From JANRIG01 sp033765235 (GTDB taxonomy: Bacteria; Bacteroidota; Bacteroidia; Cytophagales; UBA9547): a stretch of DNA of 64,000 nt. The position numbers and the translations under genes were made by a program. The notes below the pieces were generated by a model. The model did no database searches, was not told the origin of the DNA, and was given only the letters and a program-made list of their open reading frames with translations. Below, in pieces: positions 26,423-37,000 of this stretch. Position 1 is the stretch's first letter, and each line of letters opens with the position of its first letter. The stretch lies in assembly GCA_033765235.1 (NCBI GenBank), contig JANRIG010000020.1:62001-126000 (forward strand). The letters are read 5' to 3'.

Positions 26423-28474
26423 CTATGATAATCTTACTATCATAAAGGTATGGTCGTCTATAATTTCGCCTTTGGTACAAAATGCATGTAAATATTCCGT
26501 GAATTTTGTTTTTATTTCAGAAATATGCAACTTATAATGGTTAGCCATGAAATCAGCCATGCGCTGCACTCCAAACTCTACATTGTCTATATTCTTTGCC
26601 TCCATTATACCATCGGTATATAAAAATAGCATATCGCCGGGTCTATAGTCAAAGGAATAGGAGTGAATATTTTCCAAATATTTTTCACTCCTAATAATTC
26701 CCAGCCCTATTCCCTCTTGCTCCAATATCTTTGCTTTGCCTGTTTCGGCATTAATATATATGGTAGGGCAATGACCTGCACGCGAGGTTTCAAAGGTATA
26801 ATTTTGCCTGTCTATCACCAATATAGTAAGGGTAACGAATGACGACTTGCGCATACACCTCGACACGGCATTATTAGCAAGTTCTATAAACCGAGAGGTA
26901 TCTTGCTCCAATTGTATAAGGCTTTGGAATATCCCTTTGAGCTGTGCCATGTGAAATGCAGCTGAGGTACCTCTGCCCGATACATCACCTATCACTATTG
27001 CTACCTTGCCATCGGAGTAAGGATAATAGTCAAAATAGTCGCCACCCACATCGCTGGCCGACTCTGCAAAACTCACTATTTGTATGCCATTGTAATTGAT
27101 TTCTGATTTGGGCAGTAGGTCAGACTGCACACGCTTGGCTATCTCCAGTTCTTCTCTGTATTTAGCTGTTTGCACCGCTTCATGTATAAGCCTAAAATTG
27201 GTAATGGCCGTACTAGCCTGATTGACATAGGTATTGGCAATGTCCAAAAGACCCTTTTCAAAAGCATTTTTTACCTCGCTGTATAGATAAATAGCACCTA
27301 TTTTTTCGCCATGACTTATCAGGGGTATTATCAATGCAGACTCATATCTTAGCTCCTCTACCTCGTCATAAAATTTTAATTTTTTCAGGTCCGGAGCCAC
27401 AGTTTGTAAATCAGAATATCTGATGCTATTTTTACGCAAAAATGTCTTGAGCATGTAAAATGTATCTTTGTCTAACCCTCTGTATATGATTTGCTTAGGT
27501 GAATCTCCTTGGTCAAATATCTCAAGCCCCGCACCTGAGGCAAAGAGTGTATCGCAGCAGCTGTCTATCAGTATTTCAAATACCTCTTGCTCTGTTTTGC
27601 CCATGTGAATGGAGTTGCTAAGTTTTTGCAGGTTGAGTGCTTCGTCAAATTTTTGCTCAAATACTGATGAGGTGGGCAGATTAAATATTAACACTAATAT
27701 TGAAAAAGTACAATACAGCACTATGAATCCCATGAGAGATACAATAAATAAATTATTGGCAAGGTCTATATGTAGGGTAAATATTTTGGATTGGTTAAAT
27801 AAAAAATATACAAAATACAGGCAAAACATCAATATCACTACCAAATAGGTCAAATTTTTAAGCTTTTGTTTAAAATCAAGGTAGGCTATCCATTTGAGGT
27901 TGAGAGATAATATTACCCCTATGGCAAATACTGGCACAAAACTCAAAGTAAATATGATGTCGTCATTTTTTACTTTCAAAAAGTTGAAAATAAGCGTAAA
28001 AAGCAGGAGATATTCAAATACATTCCAAAGATTGTTTACCTCTTTGGTCTTATAATATAGCAAAAGTTTTTTGAAAATATAAAATGTATTACTCACAAAC
28101 ACACATACAATAGCAATGGTGATGCAGTACAAAAAATTATTAATAAATAACTCATTTTGAGGAAATTGATAGTCTAAAAATTCATTTATTGCTCCGTTTG
28201 CAAAAAGTATTATAGCACTAATAGTGCCTGTCACTATAGCTTTCCACAGCAGTTCATTGAAGCCTTCGCTCTCATAATTATCAATTGTAAGCTTAAAAAA
28301 CATAAGCACACAAAGCAAAAATCCGGTGAGAATGATGGCATTGATGGTATGATTTATGATAAACCCATATAGTGAAGAGTCTTCAAATACATGGTTGTTT
28401 ATCACTGTCAAGAGCATGAGCCACAGCAGTATACCTATAGATAAATATATGTATTGAGGCTTAGTTTTGAGCAT
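26423..28474 (-). CDS. Membrane-bound GAF-PP2C (SpoIIE-type) protein phosphatase
   Basis: 683 residues from ATG 28474 (an in-frame TTG lies 9 bp upstream). About seven to eight membrane helices occupy residues 1-270, beginning YIYLSIGILLWLMLLTVINN. A GAF domain follows (~285-435: IDSCCDTLFASGAGLEIFD, ALIIPLISHGEKIGAIYLYS), then a linker helix (EELEIAKRVQSDLLPKSEI) and a PP2C domain with metal aspartates in SDVGGDYFDYY, IGDVSGRG, LYTDGIMEA and IIDDHTFMIV. Such proteins dephosphorylate anti-sigma antagonists in other bacteria, but no anti-sigma kinase or antagonist gene is adjacent. The membrane part may sense a signal. Confidence 0.9.
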   Translation of the reverse strand: MLKTKPQYIYLSIGILLWLMLLTVINNHVFEDSSLYGFIINHTINAIILTGFLLCVLMFFKLTIDNYESEGFNELLWKAIVTGTISAIILFANGAINEFLDYQFPQNELFINNFLYCITIAIVCVFVSNTFYIFKKLLLYYKTKEVNNLWNVFEYLLLFTLIFNFLKVKNDDIIFTLSFVPVFAIGVILSLNLKWIAYLDFKQKLKNLTYLVVILMFCLYFVYFLFNQSKIFTLHIDLANNLFIVSLMGFIVLYCTFSILVLIFNLPTSSVFEQKFDEALNLQKLSNSIHMGKTEQEVFEILIDSCCDTLFASGAGLEIFDQGDSPKQIIYRGLDKDTFYMLKTFLRKNSIRYSDLQTVAPDLKKLKFYDEVEELRYESALIIPLISHGEKIGAIYLYSEVKNAFEKGLLDIANTYVNQASTAITNFRLIHEAVQTAKYREELEIAKRVQSDLLPKSEINYNGIQIVSFAESASDVGGDYFDYYPYSDGKVAIVIGDVSGRGTSAAFHMAQLKGIFQSLIQLEQDTSRFIELANNAVSRCMRKSSFVTLTILVIDRQNYTFETSRAGHCPTIYINAETGKAKILEQEGIGLGIIRSEKYLENIHSYSFDYRPGDMLFLYTDGIMEAKNIDNVEFGVQRMADFMANHYKLHISEIKTKFTEYLHAFCTKGEIIDDHTFMIVRLS

Positions 28475-28639
28475 ATACTGCAATTAGGCTACTAACATAA
28501 TGGATGATAGCCATATATCAAAGGATGAATATTAATATCTCACAAAAGTAAAATATATAAGGTATAACTTGGGGGTAGAATATTATCCTGAATATTTAAG
28601 ATTATAATTCAAGAAAAAATACAAATATGAATTATGATA

Positions 28640-31600
28640 TTATGCCCTCAAATCTACGGTATATACATGCTCATTGTCCATATCCTCATTAGGTATTTCA
28701 AATACAACATTTTGTGGCGAGCCTTCGGGTACAAATGTCACCGCCGATGCCGGTCCTTGTGATACTTGCTGTATATCAGGAGTATGACCTATGTCCCAAA
28801 ACCTATTGATACGCCTTGACTCTGCCTCCATACTGTTTACAGGAAGTGTGTCATAAGACCTGCCACCAGGATGGCTCACAAAGTACTTGCACCCCCCTAT
28901 AGATTTTTTATTCCATTTATCCACTATATCAAATACTAATGGCGACTGTACCCCAATGGTAGGGTGCAAAGATGAATATGGGTTCCATGCTTTGTATTTT
29001 ATACCCGATACGTATTCACCTGTTTTGCCTGTGCTCTTTAGGGCTATCATTTTGCCGTTGCACATGAGTGCGTACCTATCTTTGGTGAGTCCTGTGAGTT
29101 TTACCTGCACACGCTCGTGCGATGAGTCTACATATCTTGCTGTACCTTGGGTAGTAGCTTCTTCGCCCAGCACATGCCAAGGCTCTATAGCCATGTTCAC
29201 ATCTAATTGTATGCCTTGTGCTTCTATACTGCCATATTTTGGAAATCTAAATTCAAAAAAGGAGTCAAACCATCGCATATCAAAATCATAACCATTACTT
29301 TGTAAGTAGCTCACTACTTCCGTCATATCCGCATGGCAATAGTGGGGCAGCAAAAATCTATCGTGCAGTTCTGTGCCCCAGCGTATGAGCTTGCCTTGGT
29401 AAGGCTTTTGCCAAAATGTGGCTAATAGTGCTCTTATTAGTAGCAGTTGCAACATACACATGTGGTAGTGAGGGGGCATATCAAATGCCCTGAACTCCAA
29501 TATTCCCAACCTACCCGATGTGGAGTCGGGAGAGTATAACTTATCAATACAAAACTCTGCCCTATGGGTGTTTCCAGTGAGGTCTGTGAGCAGGTTGCGC
29601 AGAAGTCTGTCAGTGAGCCAATATGGTATTTCGCCTTTTTCTGGAATTTTGCTGAGTGCTATTTCCAACTCATATAAGTTTTCTATTCGCCCTTCATCTA
29701 CTCTTGGTGCTTGGCTGGTAGGTCCTATAAATGCCCCTGAAAATAGGTACGATAGCGATGGATGATGTTGCCAAAATATAATAAAACTCTTGATCAGGTC
29801 TGGTCTGCGAAGCAGCGGTGATGATGAAGGCTTTGCACCACCTATGGTGATATGATTGCCACCTCCTGTGCCTGTATGCCTGCCGTCGAGCATAAATTTT
29901 TGTGTGCCCAGTTTAGACAATTTAGCATTTTGAAACAGTGTGTCGTAATTATGTAATATCTCACCCCAGCTCGATGCAGGATGAATGTTTACCTCTATCA
30001 CTCCGGGGTCGGGCGATACTACTAATTTTTCTATCCTATTGTCTGAGGGAGGTGTATATCCTTCTATTATCACAGGCATTTTTACTGCTTTTGCCACCTC
30101 ATACACTGCGCTCAATAGTTGCAAATATTTTTCTATCACTGTCAATGGGGGTAAAAATATGTACAATTTGCCATTTCGAGCCTCTACGGTGAGAGCGGTG
30201 CGCACAGTATATTTTTCTATAGTTTGTATATCAAAAATATGGTCATGATTCAGTAATGGCACTTCTGCAAAAAGGTCAGTTTCTACTACTATTTCCTCTT
30301 TATCATTTTCTATCAGAGAGTCCAACGGAAGTCGCAATCCTACAGGTGAGTTTCCCGGTATAAGGTAGAGATTTTCTTTTCTTAATTTCCACTGGCAGGT
30401 TAGCCAAGCATTGCGTTCTGTGCTCCATTTCAGAGGCAGCACATAGGCTATGGGTTTATTTAGCCCTTTTACTAATAAATCTGCCAAGTATTGCCTCTCA
30501 ATACTACTTTTTAGGTCTTTTTGTAATACATTTATATTTGAAGGCACTTTCCCTTCGCTCCACAGATAGTAAAGCACATCTTCATATGCTGTATGAATAT
30601 AGGTACTCTTAACCCCAATTTTAGCAACCAGAGCTTCCATAAATTTAAGTGCATGCGTCGGTTCAAAGCCATAGTCTTTGAATGGATTTGCTTGGTAATT
30701 TTCGTCAGGGCATATAGGCACACCATCTTTGCGCCAATACAGCGAATATTGCCAACGAGGCAGCAGCTCGCCCGGGTACCACTTGCCCATGCCTACGTGC
30801 AGCAACCCTTTGGGTGCAAAACTTTGTTTTAGTTTCAATATCAAGTCATAGGCCATTGTGCGCTTCTCTTCACCGTCGGCTGCGGTGTTCCATTGTGCAC
30901 TTTCCATGTCTGTGGCAGACACAAAGGTAGGTTCGCCACCCATAGTGAGCTGTACATCATGGGTTTTAAGGTCTTGCTCTACTTTATACCCGAGTGCTAC
31001 TGCAGCATTCCACTGACTCTCTGTAAGGGGTTTGGTCACACGTGGTGTCTCGTATATGCGCACTACTTCGTTGCGATAAGTCATTGTGCTTTCACAAGGG
31101 TCTATAGCTCCGGTCACTGCAGCAGCACTATGGTAGTCTGGCGTGCAAGCAAGTGGTATGTGACCCTCACCTGCAAAAAGACCTGAGGTAGGATCCAACC
31201 CTATCCATCCTGCGCCGGGTATATACACTTCACACCATGCATGCAAGTCTGTAAAGTCTTTTTCAGTACCCGCAGGACCTTCGAGTGGTTTTTCGTCAGC
31301 TGTTAACTGTACCAAGTATCCTGACACAAACCTAGCTGCCAACCCATAGTGCCTGCATATTTGTACCAATAGCCAACCTGTATCGCGGCATGAACCCAGT
31401 GCTGTGCCAAGGGTATGTTCACAAAGTTGCACCCCCGGCTCCATTCTTATAGTATAGTTTATGTCTTGCGACAGTTGTTGATTTATTTTTACCAAAAAAT
31501 CTACCATTCGCATTTTGGAAGTGATTTTGTGATCATTTATCCATTTCATTAGCAGAGAGCCTGACTCTGCGGGAGTGAGATAAGGTACAAGCTCACTTTT

Positions 31601-31930
31601 TAGAACGGCATCGTAGGTGAATGGGTAGTATTCTGCATACTCTTCAAGAAAAAAGTCAAACGGATTTATTACTTCCATATTGGCAATAAGCTCTACCTCA
31701 AAATACAACTCGCGCGATTGCTCTGGAAATACAACCCTGGCTTGATAGTTGCCAAAGGGGTCTTGCATCCAATTGATATAATGATTTTTTGGACTAATAT
31801 TAATGGTGTATTTGTCAATCTTGGTACGGCAGTGCGGCGCGGGGCGCAGCCTGAATACATGTGGGCTGAGTGATACAGCTCTGTCATAAATATAATGGGT
31901 TTGGTGCCTTATGGCTACTTTCACTGACAT
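28640..31930 (-). CDS. Transglutaminase-like / DUF2126 protein
   Basis: 1096 residues. The N-terminal transglutaminase N-domain (~1-85) includes LSPHVFRLRPAPHCRTK. A transglutaminase-like core follows with a triad of Cys181 (GSCRDTGWLL), His230 (DLHAWCEVYIPGAGW) and Asp246 (GLDPTSG). From ~320 to the end is DUF2126 (QLTMGGEPTFVSATDMESAQ, GTGGGNHITIGGAKPSSSPL, LLRRPDLIKSF, ILEFRAFDMPPHYHM). No signal peptide is seen. Homologues are usually encoded with alpha-E and circularly permuted ATP-grasp proteins and have been proposed to act in peptide synthesis or proteolysis; none of these partners is adjacent. The gene is divergent from rplA. Confidence 0.9.
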   Translation of the reverse strand: MSVKVAIRHQTHYIYDRAVSLSPHVFRLRPAPHCRTKIDKYTINISPKNHYINWMQDPFGNYQARVVFPEQSRELYFEVELIANMEVINPFDFFLEEYAEYYPFTYDAVLKSELVPYLTPAESGSLLMKWINDHKITSKMRMVDFLVKINQQLSQDINYTIRMEPGVQLCEHTLGTALGSCRDTGWLLVQICRHYGLAARFVSGYLVQLTADEKPLEGPAGTEKDFTDLHAWCEVYIPGAGWIGLDPTSGLFAGEGHIPLACTPDYHSAAAVTGAIDPCESTMTYRNEVVRIYETPRVTKPLTESQWNAAVALGYKVEQDLKTHDVQLTMGGEPTFVSATDMESAQWNTAADGEEKRTMAYDLILKLKQSFAPKGLLHVGMGKWYPGELLPRWQYSLYWRKDGVPICPDENYQANPFKDYGFEPTHALKFMEALVAKIGVKSTYIHTAYEDVLYYLWSEGKVPSNINVLQKDLKSSIERQYLADLLVKGLNKPIAYVLPLKWSTERNAWLTCQWKLRKENLYLIPGNSPVGLRLPLDSLIENDKEEIVVETDLFAEVPLLNHDHIFDIQTIEKYTVRTALTVEARNGKLYIFLPPLTVIEKYLQLLSAVYEVAKAVKMPVIIEGYTPPSDNRIEKLVVSPDPGVIEVNIHPASSWGEILHNYDTLFQNAKLSKLGTQKFMLDGRHTGTGGGNHITIGGAKPSSSPLLRRPDLIKSFIIFWQHHPSLSYLFSGAFIGPTSQAPRVDEGRIENLYELEIALSKIPEKGEIPYWLTDRLLRNLLTDLTGNTHRAEFCIDKLYSPDSTSGRLGILEFRAFDMPPHYHMCMLQLLLIRALLATFWQKPYQGKLIRWGTELHDRFLLPHYCHADMTEVVSYLQSNGYDFDMRWFDSFFEFRFPKYGSIEAQGIQLDVNMAIEPWHVLGEEATTQGTARYVDSSHERVQVKLTGLTKDRYALMCNGKMIALKSTGKTGEYVSGIKYKAWNPYSSLHPTIGVQSPLVFDIVDKWNKKSIGGCKYFVSHPGGRSYDTLPVNSMEAESRRINRFWDIGHTPDIQQVSQGPASAVTFVPEGSPQNVVFEIPNEDMDNEHVYTVDLRA

Positions 31931-32118
31931 GGCGGGTTAGATTTTTATGCCTAATTTGTGCCAATTTGTAAAAAAAATGCATATATTGCTAATATTTTAA
32001 TTAAATATATGAAAAATAGGATAAAAAAAATCAAACTTAGCCTTATTTATTAATTAGTTTTTTGAACAGGTCCCATAGTGTCCACTTTAACGTACCAATT
32101 ATCAATATCAACATTACA

Positions 32119-32168
32119 CAAAAAAAATAAAAAAAAATTTTTTATTTCAATACCTATTCATACCTTTG
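32119..32168 (+). promoter_or_regulatory. Promoter of the rplA-rplJ-rplL-rpoB operon
   Basis: TACCTTTG (32161-32168) matches TAnnTTTG exactly, 55 bp before the rplA ATG. An A-tract (32119-32137, nearly pure A) followed by T-rich sequence lies over the -33 to -50 region, like an UP element; no separate -33 TTTG is seen. The rest of the 293-bp gap (31931-32223) shows no gene. Confidence 0.6.
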
Positions 32169-32223
32169 CAGCCCGTTTATAAAAATAATAGTCTGAGAGC
32201 CTTATTAAGTTCGTTAACAAGAC

Positions 32224-32922
32224 ATGTCAAAGATAAGTAAAAAATATAAAGAAGCGCTCACAAAGTATGATATAGGCAAAGAGTATTCATTGTCTGAAGC
32301 ATCTAAAATTGTGAAGCAGATATCCACTGCCAAGTTTGATGCTTCGGTAGATGTGGATGTACGTTTGGGGGTAGACCCTAAAAAATCTGACCAAATGGTA
32401 CGTGGCGTAGTAGCCCTACCGCATGGCACAGGCAAAACCTTAAAAGTACTCGTACTATGTACCCCGGACAAAGAAGCCGAAGCCAAAGAAGCAGGAGCAG
32501 ACTTTGTAGGTCTTGATGAATACATTCAAAAAATTGAAGGAGGTTGGCTTGAGATGGATGTTATCATCACTATGCCCACGGTAATGGCAAAAGTAGGTAA
32601 ACTTGGTAAAATACTGGGTCCGCGCAACCTTATGCCAAATCCCAAATCGGGTACAGTGACCCTTGAAGTAGGCAGAGCTGTCAAAGAAGTGAAACAGGGC
32701 AAAATAGATTTCAAGATAGACAAAGCAGGTATCATACATACCAGCATTGGCAAAGTGAGTTTCTCACCCGAAAAATTGGCAGAAAATACCGGCGAACTTA
32801 TACAGGTTATTTCAAAGCTAAAACCAAGCTCAGCCAAAGGTACTTACTTCAAAAGTTTGTACATATCCAGCACCATGAGCCCAAGTGTAAAAGTAGATAT
32901 CAACTCCATAGTAGGCATATAA
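32224..32922 (+). CDS. rplA: 50S ribosomal protein L1
   Basis: 232 residues, normal L1 length. Domain I and II signatures are present: VRGVVALPHGTGKTLKVLVL, then MPTVMAKVGKLGKILGPRNL followed by MPNPKSGTV. The C-terminus has YFKSLYISSTMSPSVKVDI. L1 binds 23S rRNA at the E-site stalk and often represses its own operon by binding the leader mRNA. rplK, its normal upstream neighbour, is not here; the upstream gene is a divergent transglutaminase. The rplJ ATG follows after 1 bp. Confidence 0.97.
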   Translation: MSKISKKYKEALTKYDIGKEYSLSEASKIVKQISTAKFDASVDVDVRLGVDPKKSDQMVRGVVALPHGTGKTLKVLVLCTPDKEAEAKEAGADFVGLDEYIQKIEGGWLEMDVIITMPTVMAKVGKLGKILGPRNLMPNPKSGTVTLEVGRAVKEVKQGKIDFKIDKAGIIHTSIGKVSFSPEKLAENTGELIQVISKLKPSSAKGTYFKSLYISSTMSPSVKVDINSIVGI

Positions 32923-32923
32923 T

Positions 32924-33463
32924 ATGAAACGCGAAGATAAAGCAGAGATAATAGAAGAATTAGTCGAAAAATTTAGCAAATTCGATTATTTCTATATCAC
33001 AGATTCTTCGGCCTGCACGGTTGATGAAATCAATAAATTCAGGAAGTTTTGCTTTGCCAAAGACTTGTCATACAATGTGTTCAAAAACACGCTCATAGCC
33101 AAGGCATTAGAAAAAGTAAATAAGGCAGACTATGCAGAGTTCAATACCAAAGTACTTAAAGGAAGCTCCGGAATAATATTTTCCACATCAGGCAAGCAAC
33201 CTGCATTGGTTTTGGACGAGTTTAAGCGCACCACCAATATAGAGAAAATAAAATTCAAAGGTGCTTCCATAGATACTGCATTTTATATTGGCGAGCCATC
33301 ATTCGATGATCTCAAAAATCTGAAATCTAAGCAGCAGCTTATTGGAGAAATTATTGGATTGCTCCAATCACCGGCCAAAACAGTACTCTCTTCATTATTA
33401 TCAGGAGAGCGCAAACTGGCAGGATTGGTGAAAGCTATTGGCGAAAAAAAGGAAAAATCTTAA
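32924..33463 (+). CDS. rplJ: 50S ribosomal protein L10
   Basis: 179 residues. KREDKAEIIEELVEKFSKFD and FKNTLIAKALEKV are recognisable, along with SKQQLIGEIIGLLQSPAKT and the C-terminal helix that binds L7/L12 dimers. It is the base of the ribosomal stalk. It lies 1 bp after rplA, so the usual L10 leader RNA cannot lie between them; any L10-mediated control would have to act upstream of rplA or inside it. Confidence 0.95.
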   Translation: MKREDKAEIIEELVEKFSKFDYFYITDSSACTVDEINKFRKFCFAKDLSYNVFKNTLIAKALEKVNKADYAEFNTKVLKGSSGIIFSTSGKQPALVLDEFKRTTNIEKIKFKGASIDTAFYIGEPSFDDLKNLKSKQQLIGEIIGLLQSPAKTVLSSLLSGERKLAGLVKAIGEKKEKS

Positions 33464-33519
33464 CAATAAATCAATCAATAAATTAGTAATATATACAAAA
33501 ACAATTAAATATCAATACA

Positions 33520-33918
33520 ATGGCAGCAGATTTGAAAGCATTCGCAGAGCAGTTAGTAAACCTTACGGTAAAAGAAGTAAACGAACTGGCCTCTATATTG
33601 AAAGATGAGTACGGCATAGAACCCGCAGCAGGTGGCGCAGTAATGATGGCTGCTCCGGCAGCAGGCGGTGGAGCAGGTGCAGGTGCAGCAGCAGCAGCCC
33701 CTGAAAAATCTACCTTTGATGTAATACTTAAAAGTGCAGGTCCTCAAAAACTTAACATCGTTAAGTTGGTAAAAGATATCACCGGATTAGGCTTGAAAGA
33801 AGCTAAAGATTTGGTGGATGGGGCTCCAAAACCTGTAAAAGAAGGCATTTCCAAAGAAGATGCCGAAAACATCAAAAAGACGCTCACCGATGGTGGTGCA
33901 GAGGTAGAAGTAAAATAG
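33520..33918 (+). CDS. rplL: 50S ribosomal protein L7/L12
   Basis: 132 residues. N-terminal dimerisation domain (1-~35: FAEQLVNLTVKEVNELASIL), an Ala/Gly hinge (~36-62) and the C-terminal factor-binding domain (~65-132: FDVILKSAGPQKLNIVKLVK, KEAKDLVDGAPKPVKEGISK). Slightly longer than E. coli L7/L12 because of the hinge. A strong hairpin follows before rpoB. Confidence 0.97.
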   Translation: MAADLKAFAEQLVNLTVKEVNELASILKDEYGIEPAAGGAVMMAAPAAGGGAGAGAAAAAPEKSTFDVILKSAGPQKLNIVKLVKDITGLGLKEAKDLVDGAPKPVKEGISKEDAENIKKTLTDGGAEVEVK

Positions 33919-33936
33919 TTTACTCAGTCCTTTATC

Positions 33937-33969
33937 ATAAGACCTGGCATCCGGCATGTCAGGTCTTAT
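33937..33969 (+). terminator. Hairpin attenuator between rplL and rpoB
   Basis: A 14-bp stem (33937-33950 with 33956-33969; one G-U) around a 5-base loop CCGGC, 18 bp after the rplL stop. It lacks a long U-run, so it is likely an attenuator or processing site that makes L7/L12 more abundant than RNA polymerase beta, as in the corresponding gap of other bacteria. Confidence 0.6.
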
Positions 33970-34022
33970 CATATTTTAAGCCGGGTCACTCAAATTATAT
34001 AATTCATTAAAATTTTCATACA

Positions 34023-37000
34023 TTGGCTACTAAATCTAACGAAAGACATAATTTTGCTCGTGTCAAAAATCAACTTGATTACCCCGACTTCTTAGATATA
34101 CAAGTACAATCTTTCAAGGATTTTTTTCAACTCGAAACTGCTCCCGAGTACCGCACCAAAGAAGGTTTATACAAAGTATTTGCCGAGAATTTTCCCATTA
34201 CAGACTCTAGAGAAAATTTTGTTTTAGATTTTATAGATTACCATGTAGACCCTCCCAAGTATTCTGTAGATGAATGTATTGACAGAGGGCTTACTTACTC
34301 TGTGCCACTCAAAGCCAAGCTTAAGCTATCTTGCAACGACGAAGACAATGAAGATTTTAAAACCATTGAGCAAGAAGTATTTTTGGGCAACATCCCCTAT
34401 ATGACCGAGCGTGGCTCATTCGTAATAAATGGTGCAGAAAGGGTAATAGTGTCACAACTTCACCGCTCACCCGGAGTATTTTTTGCACAAAGCAAACATA
34501 CCAACGGCACCAAACTATACTCTGCACGTATCATACCTTTCAAAGGTTCGTGGATAGAGTTTGCCACAGATGTGAACAATGTAATGTTTGCCTACATTGA
34601 CCGCAAAAAGAAATTTCCTGTTACCACACTGCTACGTGCCATTGGTTTTGGCTCCGACAAAGAAATATTAGACCTTTTTGGTCTTTCAGAAGAATTTGAG
34701 ATAAAAAATGGCATCAAAAAAATAGTTGGTCGCAAACTTGCTGCCAGGGTTTTGCGAACATGGACAGAAGACTTTGTAGATGAAGATACCGGTGAGGTGG
34801 TTTCTATAGATCGTAATGAAATATTACTTGAGAGAGACCATACTATAACAGATGATGATATACAAACCATACAAAACTCAGGTACCAAATCTGTTATATT
34901 GCACCGCGAAGATGTAAATGTATCAGACTTTGCTATTATTTACAACACCTTACAAAAAGACAATTCCAACTCTGAAAAAGAAGCGGTAGAGCAAATATAT
35001 CGCCAACTTCGTAATGCTGAAGCTCCTGACGAAGCCACCGCCCGTGAGATAATACAAAACTTGTTTTTCTCCGACAAAAGATATGACTTGGGCGAAGTAG
35101 GAAGGTATAGAATTAACAAAAAACTAAACCTTAATATAGGTATGGAAGTGAGAGTACTCACTACCGATGATATAGTGAGCATTGTAAAGTACCTAATTGG
35201 ACTTATTAACTCCAGGGCTATTGTAGATGATATAGATCACTTGAGCAACCGCCGAGTACGTACCGTAGGCGAACAACTATACGGTCAGTTTGGTGTAGGT
35301 CTCTCCAGAATGGCACGTACCATCAAAGAACGTATGAATGTACGTGACAATGAGGAGTTTAAACCTGTTGATTTGATAAATGCACGTACACTGTCATCAG
35401 TTATCAACTCATTTTTTGGAACTAACCAACTCAGCCAGTTTATGGATCAAACTAATCCACTTGCTGAGATTACCCACAAACGCAGAATATCAGCACTCGG
35501 CCCGGGAGGTTTATCACGCGAGCGTGCAGGCTTCGAGGTACGTGATGTACACTACACACACTATGGCAGATTATGTACTATAGAAACTCCTGAGGGACCT
35601 AATATCGGACTTATATCTTCGCTTTGTGTGCACGCCAAAATCAATAGTATGGGATTTATAGAAACCCCATACCGCAAGGTGATGGATTGCAAAGTAGATT
35701 TTTCTCAAGCACCTTCTTATCTATCAGCCGAAGAGGAGGACACACACTATATAGCGCAAGCTAATGCCCATGTAAATGAGGCGGGTAAGATATTGAATGA
35801 CAAGTTGAAAACGCGCTATGAAGGAGATTTTCCTGTGGTAGAAGCCGACAAAATATCTTATATGGATGTTGCTAATAATCAAATTGTGTCTGTTGCAGCT
35901 TCGTTAATACCATTTTTGGAGCATAATGATGCCAACCGCGCACTCATGGGCTCCAACATGCAACGCCAAGCAGTACCTCTCATGGTGCCTGAGGCTCCTG
36001 TAGTAGGTACCGGCATGGAAAAAAGGGTGGCTACAGATTCACGTACACTCATAATGGCTGAGACAGACGGGGTGGTAGAATATGTAGATTCAAAAAAAAT
36101 AACCATTAAATATAACCTCACAGAGGAACAGCAATTTGTAAACTTTGATACAGATTATAAAACATATCACCTGATAAAATTCAGAAGAACCAACCAAGAC
36201 ACCAGTATCAATTTGCGACCCATTGTGTCAAAAGGCGACAAAGTAAAAAAAGGACAAGTATTGGTAGAAGGTTATGCTACACAAGGTGGCGAGTTGGCAC
36301 TGGGCAGAAATCTACTGGTTGCATTCATGCCATGGCAGGGATATAACTTTGAAGATGCCATAGTAATCAATGAAAAAGTAGTACGTGAAGACATATTCAC
36401 TTCGTTGCACATAGAAGAATTTGAACTTGAAGTAAGAGACACCAAACGAGGAGAAGAAGAACTTACCTCCGAAATACCCAATGTGAGCGAAGAAGCTGTA
36501 AAACACTTAGATGAAAACGGCATCATACGTATTGGTGCTGAGGTAAAAGAGGGAGATATACTGATAGGCAAAATTACTCCTAAAGGCGAGTCAGACCCTA
36601 CACCTGAGGAAAAACTACTGCGTGCCATATTTGGCGACAAAGCCGGTGATGTAAAAGATGCATCGCTCAAAGCTCCACCATCACTAAAAGGAGTAGTGAT
36701 AGACACTAAGCTTTTTTCGCGTACGCGCAAAGACAAAGAGATAAAAGGAAAAGGCAAAAAAGTAATAGATAACTTAAAAGACAGATATAGTAGTGATCTG
36801 ACTGCTCTAAAAAATCAGCTTATAGACAAGCTGGTCACAGTGCTTGATGGCAAAACTTGTCAAGGTATAAAACATAAGTTTGGTGACGACATCATGTCTA
36901 AAGGAGTGAAATTTAACAGAAAAAATATTACTGAAAACTTATTTCCTGACAAAAACGTCTATCGCGATGAGAGCAACTATAATGTGCCGGAAGAGGTGAA

